Shown here: positions 1 through 7,299 of the stretch, in pieces
Numbering within the stretch: position 1 is the stretch's first letter
Layout of the letters: every line of letters begins with the position of its first letter
NCBI GenBank assembly: GCA_030433355.1
Contig: JAUIMG010000016.1
Location: forward strand, 1 to 57,752
Source of the DNA: Bacteroidia bacterium
Lineage (GTDB): Bacteria; Bacteroidota; Bacteroidia; Flavobacteriales_E; Vicingaceae
DNA length: 57,752 bases
Direction: 5' to 3'
The notes under the pieces: model-generated
What the model was told of the DNA's origin: nothing
The model's database searches: none
The model's input: only the letters and a program-made list of their open reading frames with translations
Made by a program: the position numbers and the translations under genes

Positions 1-60
1 TACTTCATGCAAGTAATGAGTGGAGAAGAAACTAGAGTTGAAAAACTAGTGATTCAATAA
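1..60 (+). CDS. C-terminal fragment of a probable T9SS-sorted protein (partial at left edge)
   Basis: An open frame enters from the left edge and ends at TAA (58-60), leaving 19 residues. The tail reads YF, then about five residues, SGEE, then a basic stretch ending in KLVIQ. That pattern matches the last beta strands of type A T9SS sorting domains: an aromatic YF strand, an SG turn, and a KLVI-like terminal strand. The sorting-domain protein at 53762-55249 ends with the same layout (IYFLDIRLQSGE then KKMIKQ). If the reading is right, the protein crosses the outer membrane through T9SS and the domain is cleaved on export. The rest of the gene lies outside the window, so its cargo function is unknown. 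A strong hairpin follows 21 bases later. Confidence 0.6.
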   Translation, partial: YFMQVMSGEETRVEKLVIQ

Positions 61-81
61 GAATTAATCATTCTAAATAAG

Positions 82-111
82 AAAGGGCCACGCTTTAGCG
101 TGGCCCTTTTT
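82..111. terminator. Bidirectional rho-independent terminator
   Basis: A perfect 12-bp stem (82-93 with 98-109) closes a TTTA loop and is followed by a T run on the plus strand. On the minus strand the same stem is followed by TTTCTTATTT. It lies between the left-edge gene and the convergent uvrA stop, so it probably ends both transcripts. Confidence 0.85.
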
Positions 112-160
112 GTTTGCAATAAATTTTAAAAGTATTCTAGTTGACTATTTCCTAAAGGTA

Positions 161-2965
161 TTATAGATATTTAGCGGTGATGGAAGTTGTAGAAGATTTT
201 AAGTCTTTTATTTGTCCTTGAAAAACAATTTCTCCTCCTTTTTCTCCACCTTCAGGACCTAAATCAATTAACCAATCGGCCTGCTTAATTACTTCTAGAT
301 TATGCTCTATTACAACGATAGAGTGTCCAAGTTTTAATAACGATTCGAAAGACTTTAAAAGTTTGCTAATATCATGGTAATGCAATCCCGTAGTGGGTTC
401 ATCAAATAAGAATAGTATGTGGTTTTTATTGCTTCCTTTCCCTAAATAGGTAGCAAGCTTTATTCTTTGTGCTTCACCACCACTTAAAGTTCCCGAAGCC
501 TGTCCTAGTTTTACATAATCTAAGCCTACCGCAGATAAGGTTTGTAGTTTTTCGCTAATCTTAATTGCTTGTTTATTGTCCACGTAAGTAGAGAAGAATT
601 CAATAGCTTCAGCTACGGTTAAATCTAATATATCGGCAATAGATTTATTGTGAAACTTTACCTCTAAAATTTCATCTTTAAAACGTTTCCCCTCACATGC
701 TTCACAAGTGAGATGGATGTCTGCCATAAATTGCATCTCTTCCGTTATTTCACCTTCCCCTTGGCAAACTTCACATCTACCACCTTCAACGTTGAATGAA
801 AAGTGGGATGGCTTGTAGCCTCTGCTTTTTGCAAGACCTAGATTACTATAAAGAGCTCGAATTTCATCGTATGCTTTAATATAGGTTACAGGATTAGAAC
901 GAGATGATTTTCCAATAGGATTTTGATCTATAAACTGCACTTCGTCAATTTGATTTAAAGCACCATTGACATCTTGATGAGAACCAACTTTTTCACCATA
1001 TCCTCCCAAATGTTTTAGCAAAGCAGGATATAGAATCTTTTTTATTAAGGTAGACTTTCCAGAACCACTCAAACCGGATACAACCGTAAGACAACGTAAA
1101 GGAAAGCTAGCGTCAACAGATTTTAGATTGTTTTCAGTGGCTTTTTCAATATGTATAAAGTCTTTTGACTCTCTATTAGAGGTTTCATAGGTTTTAAGCT
1201 CTTTTCTAAGATACTTTGCCGTTAGGGTGTCTGCAGATATCAATTCTTTTTGATTTCCATTAAAAACTAAATTCCCCCCATTGCTTCCTGCTTCTGGACC
1301 TAGATCGATAACTGTGTCGGCAGCTTTAATAATATCTTCATCATGCTCAACAACTACTACCGTATTTCCTAAGTCTCTTAAAGATTTTAAAATTTCAATT
1401 AGTTTTTCTGTATCTCTTGAATGAAGTCCAATACTGGGTTCATCCAAAATATACATAGAACCAACAAGATTGCTTCCTAAGGTGGTAGCTAAGTTGATTC
1501 TTTGGGTTTCTCCTCCTGAAAGACTATTGGAAGGTCTGTTAAGGCTAAGATAGCCTACACCTACCTTTTTTAAATAGCTTAATCTATTCTTTATCTCAAT
1601 GATTAAACGCTCAGTAATTTCAATTTCTTTCTCAGAAAGGCTTATCTCATCAAAAAATATGGAAAGATTATTAATAGACATCAATACTAAGTCCATCAGA
1701 GTTTTCTGATCAATTTTCACATAGTTTGTCTCTTTTCTTAGGCGAGTTCCTTTACAATCTGGACAAATTGTTCTACCTCTATACCTGGCAAGCATTACTC
1801 GGTATTGAATTTTATAACTTTTGGAACTTAGATAATCAAAGAAGTCATAGATGCCATCAAAGAATTTGTTACCATACCATAAGTCATGTAAACTCTTTTC
1901 ATCTAAATCATGGATAGGTTTATGTATGGGGAATCCACTTCTTTCCGCATTCTTGATTAGCTGAGACTTCCATGCTAGCATCTTATCTCCTTTCCAGCAT
2001 ACCACAGCATCTTGATATACAGAGAGAGACTTGTTCGGAATTACTAAATCTTCATCAATGCCAATTACTTTCCCAAATCCTTCGCATTTTGGACAAGCAC
2101 CTATGGGGTTGTTAAAGCTAAAAAAATGGACAGATGGCTCGTGAAACATCACTCCATTTTCTTCAAACAAATTGTTAAAAGTGCGTTCTTGCCAACGGTT
2201 ATCACTGGTGTAAATTACTTTACACTTAGATTTTCCTTCAAAAAGGGCTATTTCAACAGAGTCTCTAACTCTAGCATTATTTTGCTTTAAATCTTCATTT
2301 ACTTGATAACGGTCTATGATTAGTTCTAAGCTGTTGTTTTTAATGTCAGTTTCCTTGAGGTCTTCTACCCACATACTTTCTTTCCCATTCCACCATCTAC
2401 TGTAGCCTTGTTGTGATAGTAGACTTTTTTGTTCCTCTATATTTAATTTTTTGTTTAAATCTAATGGAGTAATCAACATGGCTTTGCTGCCTTCTTCCAA
2501 TTGAAGAATAAAATTTACCACATCATCTGCTGATTCTCTCTTGATTAGTTTGCCACTTGTAGGGGAGTAGGTTTTTCCAATTCGTGCGAATAACAATTTG
2601 AGGTAATCATAGATTTCTGTGGTAGTTCCAACAGTAGATCTAGAGTTAGTTGAGCTAACTTTTTGTTCAATTGCAATAGCAGGTGCAACCCCTTTGATAT
2701 AATCTACGTCTGGTTTTTCGATCTTGCCAAGGAATTGTCTGGCATAGGAAGATAAACTTTCTATGTATCGTCTTTGTCCCTCAGCATATAAGGTGCTAAA
2801 GGCTAAAGAAGACTTACCAGATCCTGAAAGTCCGGTAATAACTACCAGATGATTTCTAGGAATGGCGACATCGATGTTCTTTAAATTATGAACTCTGGCT
2901 CCTTTAATGATTATGTAATCTTTAGGGCTCAGATTTTCAATTGAATTAGTCATAATTTTGGACAT
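161..2965 (-). CDS. uvrA: Excinuclease ABC subunit UvrA
   Basis: This is the DNA-damage recognition ATPase of nucleotide excision repair, which acts in the cytoplasm with UvrB and UvrC. The 934 residues match the usual 930-950. The first Walker A (GLSGSGKSS) is near residues 45-52 and the second (GLSGSGKST) near 632-640. ABC signatures are LSGGETQR near 483 and LSGGEAQR near 828. Zinc-finger pairs are CPKC (about 290) with CPDC (about 403), and CEVC (about 730) with CEAC (about 753). The first signature and the NLATTLGSNLVGS stretch resemble the second UvrA type I recall from Bacteroidota rather than the E. coli type, so a paralogue elsewhere is likely. A second ATG lies four codons downstream. 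The gene is divergent from the sigma factor and has a TACATTTG core just upstream. Confidence 0.95.
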   Translation of the reverse strand: MSKIMTNSIENLSPKDYIIIKGARVHNLKNIDVAIPRNHLVVITGLSGSGKSSLAFSTLYAEGQRRYIESLSSYARQFLGKIEKPDVDYIKGVAPAIAIEQKVSSTNSRSTVGTTTEIYDYLKLLFARIGKTYSPTSGKLIKRESADDVVNFILQLEEGSKAMLITPLDLNKKLNIEEQKSLLSQQGYSRWWNGKESMWVEDLKETDIKNNSLELIIDRYQVNEDLKQNNARVRDSVEIALFEGKSKCKVIYTSDNRWQERTFNNLFEENGVMFHEPSVHFFSFNNPIGACPKCEGFGKVIGIDEDLVIPNKSLSVYQDAVVCWKGDKMLAWKSQLIKNAERSGFPIHKPIHDLDEKSLHDLWYGNKFFDGIYDFFDYLSSKSYKIQYRVMLARYRGRTICPDCKGTRLRKETNYVKIDQKTLMDLVLMSINNLSIFFDEISLSEKEIEITERLIIEIKNRLSYLKKVGVGYLSLNRPSNSLSGGETQRINLATTLGSNLVGSMYILDEPSIGLHSRDTEKLIEILKSLRDLGNTVVVVEHDEDIIKAADTVIDLGPEAGSNGGNLVFNGNQKELISADTLTAKYLRKELKTYETSNRESKDFIHIEKATENNLKSVDASFPLRCLTVVSGLSGSGKSTLIKKILYPALLKHLGGYGEKVGSHQDVNGALNQIDEVQFIDQNPIGKSSRSNPVTYIKAYDEIRALYSNLGLAKSRGYKPSHFSFNVEGGRCEVCQGEGEITEEMQFMADIHLTCEACEGKRFKDEILEVKFHNKSIADILDLTVAEAIEFFSTYVDNKQAIKISEKLQTLSAVGLDYVKLGQASGTLSGGEAQRIKLATYLGKGSNKNHILFLFDEPTTGLHYHDISKLLKSFESLLKLGHSIVVIEHNLEVIKQADWLIDLGPEGGEKGGEIVFQGQIKDLKSSTTSITAKYL

Positions 2966-2979
2966 AGTATAATAGAAGA

Positions 2980-2987
2980 CAAATGTA
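2980..2987 (-). promoter_or_regulatory. Bacteroidota -7 promoter element for uvrA
   Basis: TACATTTG on the minus strand matches the Bacteroidota -7 consensus TAnnTTTG exactly and ends 15 bases before the uvrA ATG. No convincing -33 TTG was found at the right spacing. Confidence 0.45.
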
Positions 2988-3141
2988 ACTTAGTTTTTTT
3001 GTGCATATTTGTATCTAGTAAACAATAAATGGACATTAAGTTCGTTTTTGTTATTGTATAATTTTAAAATAAAGGACAGGCCTATAGCATAAACATTACT
3101 TTTTAAATCGCTTTTTACGAGAAGCATAATAGTTTTTGTTT

Positions 3142-3726
3142 ATGGAATCAAAATTGGTCAGTGATAAAGTCCTAATCAGACAATATCTTAGAGGAAGGGA
3201 AACTGCGTTCGAAATCTTGTTAAATAGATATAGAGACCGCGTATATTCCTACATATTATTTACAATTAAGGATGATACCTTAGCGAATGATATTTTTCAA
3301 GAAACTTTTATGAAAGTTATAAGAACCCTTAAGAAAGGGGCTTATAATGAAGAAGGTAAATTTTTGCCATGGGTAAATAGAATTGCTCATAATCTAATTA
3401 TAGATCACTTTAGAAGAAATCAGAAATTTCCTACAACTAGTGGCTCTGAAAACTTCGATATTTTCGATATCATAAGCGACAATAGATTAAATGTAGAGCA
3501 ATCTGCAATAAGAGATCAATCTATTTCTGATGTAAGAAAGTTAATTCAACAGTTACCCGATGATCAAAAGGAAGTTTTGATTATGAGAACATATTTTGAT
3601 ATGAGCTTTAAAGAGATTGCAGAGAAAACTAACGTTAGTATAAATACAGCGCTTGGAAGAATGCGATATGCCTTAATAAATATGAGGAAACTATCAGAGA
3701 AACATCATCTTACTTTAAATAAATAG
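3142..3726 (+). CDS. ECF-type RNA polymerase sigma factor
   Basis: This is a sigma-70 family protein of 194 residues, the size of group IV (ECF) factors. Region 2 spans about residues 20-90, with the DIFQETFMKV and FLPWVNRIAHN segments typical of the -10 binding helix. Region 4 spans about 130-185 with a helix-turn-helix (FKEIAEKTNVSINTALGRMR). Region 3 is absent. I start it at ATG 3142; a TTG two codons earlier would add only two residues. The next gene, a 68-residue ORF 64 bases downstream, may be a partner. No classical membrane anti-sigma factor lies beside it, so its signal is unknown. Confidence 0.9.
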   Translation: MESKLVSDKVLIRQYLRGRETAFEILLNRYRDRVYSYILFTIKDDTLANDIFQETFMKVIRTLKKGAYNEEGKFLPWVNRIAHNLIIDHFRRNQKFPTTSGSENFDIFDIISDNRLNVEQSAIRDQSISDVRKLIQQLPDDQKEVLIMRTYFDMSFKEIAEKTNVSINTALGRMRYALINMRKLSEKHHLTLNK

Positions 3727-3790
3727 AAGTTTATACAATATAGTAAAGTATTAAGCGTTTTTAAATTATGAAAACCAACACAAATACTAT

Positions 3791-3997
3791 ATGGAAAACA
3801 CTACTTATTCTTTTCTCGATTTTCAAAACATCCAAAATGATGAGCAAAAGCTGATTGATTTGCTGGAGAGTGATATGGAAGCTAAAACTTTAAAATCACC
3901 TAAATCGTCCAGTGTAAATGCGATACTTGCTTATTCTCAAGCATTAAGTATTCGAAAATCTCATCATTTAGGATTTATTGAGAAAATACTCAATTAA
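3791..3997 (+). CDS. Small conserved-looking protein downstream of the sigma factor
   Basis: The ORF has 68 residues, no signal peptide and no membrane segment. The N-terminal half is acidic (QNDEQKLIDLLESDMEAK). The C-terminal half is basic and ends NAILAYSQALSIRKS...EKILN. I recall similar short proteins with an 'ILxYSxALxxRKS' tail in other Bacteroidota genomes near sigma factors, but the family has no function I can name. It lies 64 bases after the ECF sigma gene on the same strand, so co-transcription is plausible. Its stop codon overlaps the convergent nth tail by 8 bases, and a terminator hairpin follows at 4004-4041. A role as sigma regulator is inference only. Confidence 0.7.
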   Translation: MENTTYSFLDFQNIQNDEQKLIDLLESDMEAKTLKSPKSSSVNAILAYSQALSIRKSHHLGFIEKILN

Positions 3998-4625
3998 AAA
4001 GAGATGCCCTACCAGCCATCGTGCAGATAGGGCATTTTTTTGGTTCATGAGGTCTTGCTTTACAATACTCCCTTCCGAAGAAGATTATTTGCAGATGTAA
4101 TTTATTCCATAGCTCTTTCGGGAACAATCTCTTACAGTCTTTCTCGGTTTGCTCTACGTTTTTACCGTTGGTTAAGCCCCATCTGTAGATTAATCGATGA
4201 ATATGGGTATCAACCGGAAAGGCAGGGTGTCCAAAAGCTTGTGCCATTACTACAGAGGCAGTTTTATGTCCAACACCTGGCAATTCTTCTAGGTCTAAAA
4301 AGTTAGATGGCACATTACCATGGTGCTTTTCAATAATGATTTTAGACAGCTCAGATATTGCTTTAGATTTTCGAGGAGATAAACCACATGGTTTTATGAT
4401 CTCTCTTATTTTTTCAACTTCCTGGTTAGCCATATCAAAAGGATTGTCTGCCAATTGAAAAAGTTTAGGGGTTATTTTATTTACTCTTTCATCAGTACAT
4501 TGTGCAGAAAGTAAGACTGCTACTAAAAGCGTATAAGAGTCTTTGTGGTCGAGGGGAATTGGTACTTCTGGGTATAATTCTTCTAGTTTGTTAATAACAA
4601 ATTCTACTTTCTCCTGTTTCTTCAT
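3990..4625 (-). CDS. nth: Endonuclease III (DNA glycosylase/AP lyase)
   Basis: The enzyme removes oxidised pyrimidines and nicks abasic sites in base excision repair. Its 211 residues match the family. The helix-hairpin-helix LPGVGHKTASVV contains catalytic Lys121, and catalytic Asp139 sits in FPVDTHIHR. The C-terminal [4Fe-4S] motif is unusual. Family members with a cluster use C-x6-C-x2-C-x5-C, but here only Cys188, Cys198 and Cys201 are present (C-x9-C-x2-C) and the protein ends ten residues later with no fourth cysteine. The cluster is therefore probably absent or altered. The last codons lie inside the terminator hairpin of the convergent gene. Confidence 0.93.
   Translation of the reverse strand: MKKQEKVEFVINKLEELYPEVPIPLDHKDSYTLLVAVLLSAQCTDERVNKITPKLFQLADNPFDMANQEVEKIREIIKPCGLSPRKSKAISELSKIIIEKHHGNVPSNFLDLEELPGVGHKTASVVMAQAFGHPAFPVDTHIHRLIYRWGLTNGKNVEQTEKDCKRLFPKELWNKLHLQIIFFGREYCKARPHEPKKCPICTMAGRASLFN
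4004..4041. terminator. Terminator hairpin inside the 3' end of nth
   Basis: A perfect 8-bp stem (4004-4011 with 4028-4035) and a 16-base loop are followed by seven T on the plus strand, so it ends the sigma factor/small ORF transcript. On the minus strand the stem is followed by CTCTTTTT, so it may also end nth. It lies within nth codons and encodes Cys198 (stem) and Cys201 (loop). Confidence 0.75.
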
Positions 4626-4695
4626 AGGAGAGCAAAATTAAAGCAATATTTTTGTTTTGAATTTTAATTTCTTGCTTTCTAAAATATTAATTACT

Positions 4696-4720
4696 ACTTT
4701 GTCAAAGTTGATATTGACAA
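4696..4720. promoter_or_regulatory. Nested inverted repeats upstream of bcp (candidate operator)
   Basis: ACTTTGTCAAAGT (4696-4708) is a perfect inverted repeat around one central base. TTGTCAA (4699-4705) is also repeated inverted as TTGACAA (4714-4720). Both lie 16-40 bases upstream of the bcp ATG, where the -7 region would be. A third GTCAA follows at 4728-4732. This could be a repressor or activator site for the bcp-recA unit; the regulator is unknown. Confidence 0.35.
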
Positions 4721-4735
4721 TTAAATCGTCAAAAA

Positions 4736-5188
4736 ATGGGAAAATTAAAATCAGGAGATATAGCTCCGGAAATCGTATCTAAAGATCAAGAAGGGAATAC
4801 TTTTAAGTTAAGTGATTATAAAGGTAAAAAAGTAGTCTTGTATTTTTATCCAAAGGATAATACCCCCGGATGTACAAAACAGGCTTGTAATCTAAGAGAT
4901 AATTATTCTGCCCTTCAAAGTAAAGGCTATGAAGTAGTTGGTGTGAGTGCAGATAGTGAAAAGAAACACCAAAATTTTATTTCGAAGTATGATTTGCCTT
5001 TCACACTTTTAGCAGATGAAAGTAAGGAGGTAATCAATGCCTATAATGCTTGGGGTCCGAAAAAGTTTATGGGTAAAGAATACGAAGGAATCTTAAGGAA
5101 AACCTACCTTATTGATGAAGAAGGTAAAATAGAAGATATAATAGAAAAAGTTAAAACAACTGACCATACGGCTCAGATAATAAATTAG
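4736..5188 (+). CDS. bcp: Thioredoxin-dependent thiol peroxidase (Bcp/PrxQ)
   Basis: This peroxiredoxin reduces hydrogen peroxide and organic hydroperoxides in the cytoplasm with thioredoxin as electron donor. The 150 residues match the family. The peroxidatic Cys46 lies in the DNTPGCTKQAC motif and the resolving Cys51 is five residues later, the PrxQ atypical two-Cys layout. FYPKDNTPGC and the later WGPKKFMGKEYEG segment are characteristic. recA starts three bases after the stop, so the two are almost certainly one transcript, linking peroxide defence to recombination repair. The leader carries nested inverted repeats that may be an operator. Confidence 0.95.
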   Translation: MGKLKSGDIAPEIVSKDQEGNTFKLSDYKGKKVVLYFYPKDNTPGCTKQACNLRDNYSALQSKGYEVVGVSADSEKKHQNFISKYDLPFTLLADESKEVINAYNAWGPKKFMGKEYEGILRKTYLIDEEGKIEDIIEKVKTTDHTAQIIN

Positions 5189-5191
5189 AAT

Positions 5192-6199
5192 ATGGCTGAC
5201 ACAAAAGAAGTAAACAAGGAAAAGCTAAAAGCACTAGACCTTACTATAGATAAGTTAGAAAAGACTTATGGCAAAGGTTCTATAATGAAGTTAGGTGATA
5301 AGGTAGTAGATAATGTTGAAACTATACCTACAGGCTCTGTAGCTTTAGATATCGCTCTTGGTGTGGGAGGTTTCCCAAGAGGTAGAGTTGTAGAGATTTA
5401 TGGTCCCGAATCTTCGGGAAAAACTACTTTGGCAATTCATGCTATAGCTGAAGTGCAAAAACAAGGAGGAATAGCTGCTTTTATAGATGCTGAACATGCC
5501 TTTGATCAGTTTTATGCAGAAAATTTAGGAGTGGATACAGAAAACCTATTAATATCTCAACCGGATAATGGGGAGCAAGCATTAGAAATTGCTGATAATT
5601 TGATTAGATCTGGAGCCATTGACTTAATCGTAATTGATTCCGTTGCCGCTCTTACTCCACGTGCTGAAATTGAAGGAGAGATGGGTGATTCAAGAATGGG
5701 GTTGCAAGCAAGATTGATGTCTCAAGCTCTTCGTAAAATAACAGGTACTTTAAGTAGAACAAATTGTACTTGTATCTTTATCAATCAGCTTAGAGAGAAA
5801 ATAGGGGTTATGTTTGGTAACCCTGAAACAACTACAGGTGGTAATGCGCTAAAGTTTTATTCTTCTGTTCGTATCGATATTAGAAGAGCCTCGCAAATAA
5901 AAAACGGAGAAGAAGTAATTGGTAACCGTGTAAAGGTGAAAATTGTTAAAAATAAAGTGGCTCCACCATTTAGAAGAGCAGAATTTGACATTATGTATGG
6001 TTCAGGTATTTCTCGAAGTGGAGAAGTTATTGATATGGCAGTTGAACTAAATGTAGTAAAAAAGAGTGGCAGTTGGTTTAGTTATGGGGAAACAAAGCTT
6101 GGACAAGGCAGAGACTCTGTTAAGCAACTCTTAGAAGATAACCCTGAATTGATGGAAGAATTAGAGCTGAAAATAAAGGAGTCTTTAAAGAAGGAGTAG
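5192..6199 (+). CDS. recA: Recombinase RecA
   Basis: RecA forms filaments on single-stranded DNA, catalyses strand exchange, and stimulates LexA-type autocleavage where LexA exists. The 335 residues include Walker [10 protein letters not shown] at 71-79, Walker B near [10 protein letters not shown], and the loop regions [18 protein letters not shown] and [16 protein letters not shown]. The C-terminal acidic tail is short. It starts three bases after bcp and has no promoter of its own in that gap. A strong terminator follows, so bcp-recA is a two-gene unit. Confidence 0.98.
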   Translation: MADTKEVNKEKLKALDLTIDKLEKTYGKGSIMKLGDKVVDNVETIPTGSVALDIALGVGGFPRGRVVEIYGPESSGKTTLAIHAIAEVQKQGGIAAFIDAEHAFDQFYAENLGVDTENLLISQPDNGEQALEIADNLIRSGAIDLIVIDSVAALTPRAEIEGEMGDSRMGLQARLMSQALRKITGTLSRTNCTCIFINQLREKIGVMFGNPETTTGGNALKFYSSVRIDIRRASQIKNGEEVIGNRVKVKIVKNKVAPPFRRAEFDIMYGSGISRSGEVIDMAVELNVVKKSGSWFSYGETKLGQGRDSVKQLLEDNPELMEELELKIKESLKKE

Positions 6200-6220
6200 T
6201 TTTTATAAAAACTTAATTTT

Positions 6221-6247
6221 AAATCCAGCTTTATGGCTGGATTTTTT
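6221..6247 (+). terminator. Rho-independent terminator after recA
   Basis: A 9-bp perfect stem (6221-6229 with 6236-6244), a 6-base loop and a T run end the bcp-recA transcript 21 bases after the recA stop. Confidence 0.85.
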
Positions 6248-6258
6248 ATTTGAATATT

Positions 6259-7299
6259 ATGAAGAAAACCTTAATTCTAATAGCTTTTTTTACGACAATA
6301 CTTGCTTGTAACCAAGATGCAAAGCCCGCTAAAGAGACTAATAAAGAAGTCAAAACTTCTAGTCAGAAGGCATTTCCTCAAGCAGAGGAAGACAGTGTCT
6401 TAAGAGAGATTAATTTGAAAATTAGAAAAGATATAAATAACCCTAATCTTTATGTTGAGAGAGCAAGGTGGTACATGAAAAAAGGAGATAAGCGTGAGGC
6501 AATAATTAATATTGATCAGGCTGTCCGTTTAGATTCTACTAATCTTGAAACTTTGCTAGTTCAGGCTGAATTATTTTTTAAAGGTGGAAGGTTAGATGCT
6601 AGTAAACGAATATTGGATAAAACTTTAATATTATACCCTAATAGTTCTGATGCTTACTTATTGATGTCAGAACTATTTTTAATAGGACAAGACAATAAGC
6701 AGTCTATTAAGTACGCAGACTTGGCTATTAAGAATGATATTTATAATGAGAAGGCATATTATGTGAAAGGATTTAACTTTCTTGAGCTAGGAGATACGAA
6801 TAAGGCTATTAGTAGTATACAAACATCTGTAGAGCAAAACCCAGATTATTATGATGGATACTTGCAATTGGGGCTGATTTATAGTGAAATGGGTAATCCT
6901 TTAGCCGTTGATTATTTTAATAATGCTTTAAAAGTCAAGCCAAACGATAAGAATGCACTTTATGCAAAAGGGATGTTTGAGCAAGAGAATGATATGCTCA
7001 ATGAAGCCATGCAAACCTATACCAAGGCAATGAAAGCACATCCGGATTTTAGAGAGGCCTTTTACAATATGGGTTATTTGCACATGTATTATTTAAAGCT
7101 TTATAGAGAAGGCTTGAAATACTTTACTGATGCCATAGAAGTTGATCCAGAATATTATCAAGCATATTACAATAGAGGCTATTCCTTTGAGCTCCTCGGG
7201 GATATAAATAATGCTGCCAAAGATTATCGTAAGGCCTTGTCTATAGCGCCTGACTATGATTTAGCAGCTGAAGGTTTAAATAGGGTAACGGAAAAATAA
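6259..7299 (+). CDS. TPR-repeat lipoprotein
   Basis: The ATG at 6259 gives 346 residues; an upstream TTG at 6250 would put three extra residues before the signal peptide. MKKTLILIAFFTTILAC is a lipoprotein signal with lipobox ILAC. After a low-complexity Lys/Glu linker, at least seven tetratricopeptide repeats follow (for example the SSDAYLLMSELFL, NPDYYDGYLQLGLIYSEMG and DPEYYQAYYNRGYSFELLG segments). TPR domains are protein-binding scaffolds, so this is probably an outer-membrane-anchored adaptor of unknown partner. The next gene starts at the base after the stop codon, so both are co-transcribed, though the link to an ABC-F ATPase suggests no shared function. Confidence 0.85.
   Translation: MKKTLILIAFFTTILACNQDAKPAKETNKEVKTSSQKAFPQAEEDSVLREINLKIRKDINNPNLYVERARWYMKKGDKREAIINIDQAVRLDSTNLETLLVQAELFFKGGRLDASKRILDKTLILYPNSSDAYLLMSELFLIGQDNKQSIKYADLAIKNDIYNEKAYYVKGFNFLELGDTNKAISSIQTSVEQNPDYYDGYLQLGLIYSEMGNPLAVDYFNNALKVKPNDKNALYAKGMFEQENDMLNEAMQTYTKAMKAHPDFREAFYNMGYLHMYYLKLYREGLKYFTDAIEVDPEYYQAYYNRGYSFELLGDINNAAKDYRKALSIAPDYDLAAEGLNRVTEK

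Noticed and set aside
3768-3854. A 28-codon plus-strand frame starting MKTNTNTIWK upstream of the 68-residue gene
   Set aside because: It overlaps the 68-residue gene in another frame, is short, and lacks similarity that I can recognise.
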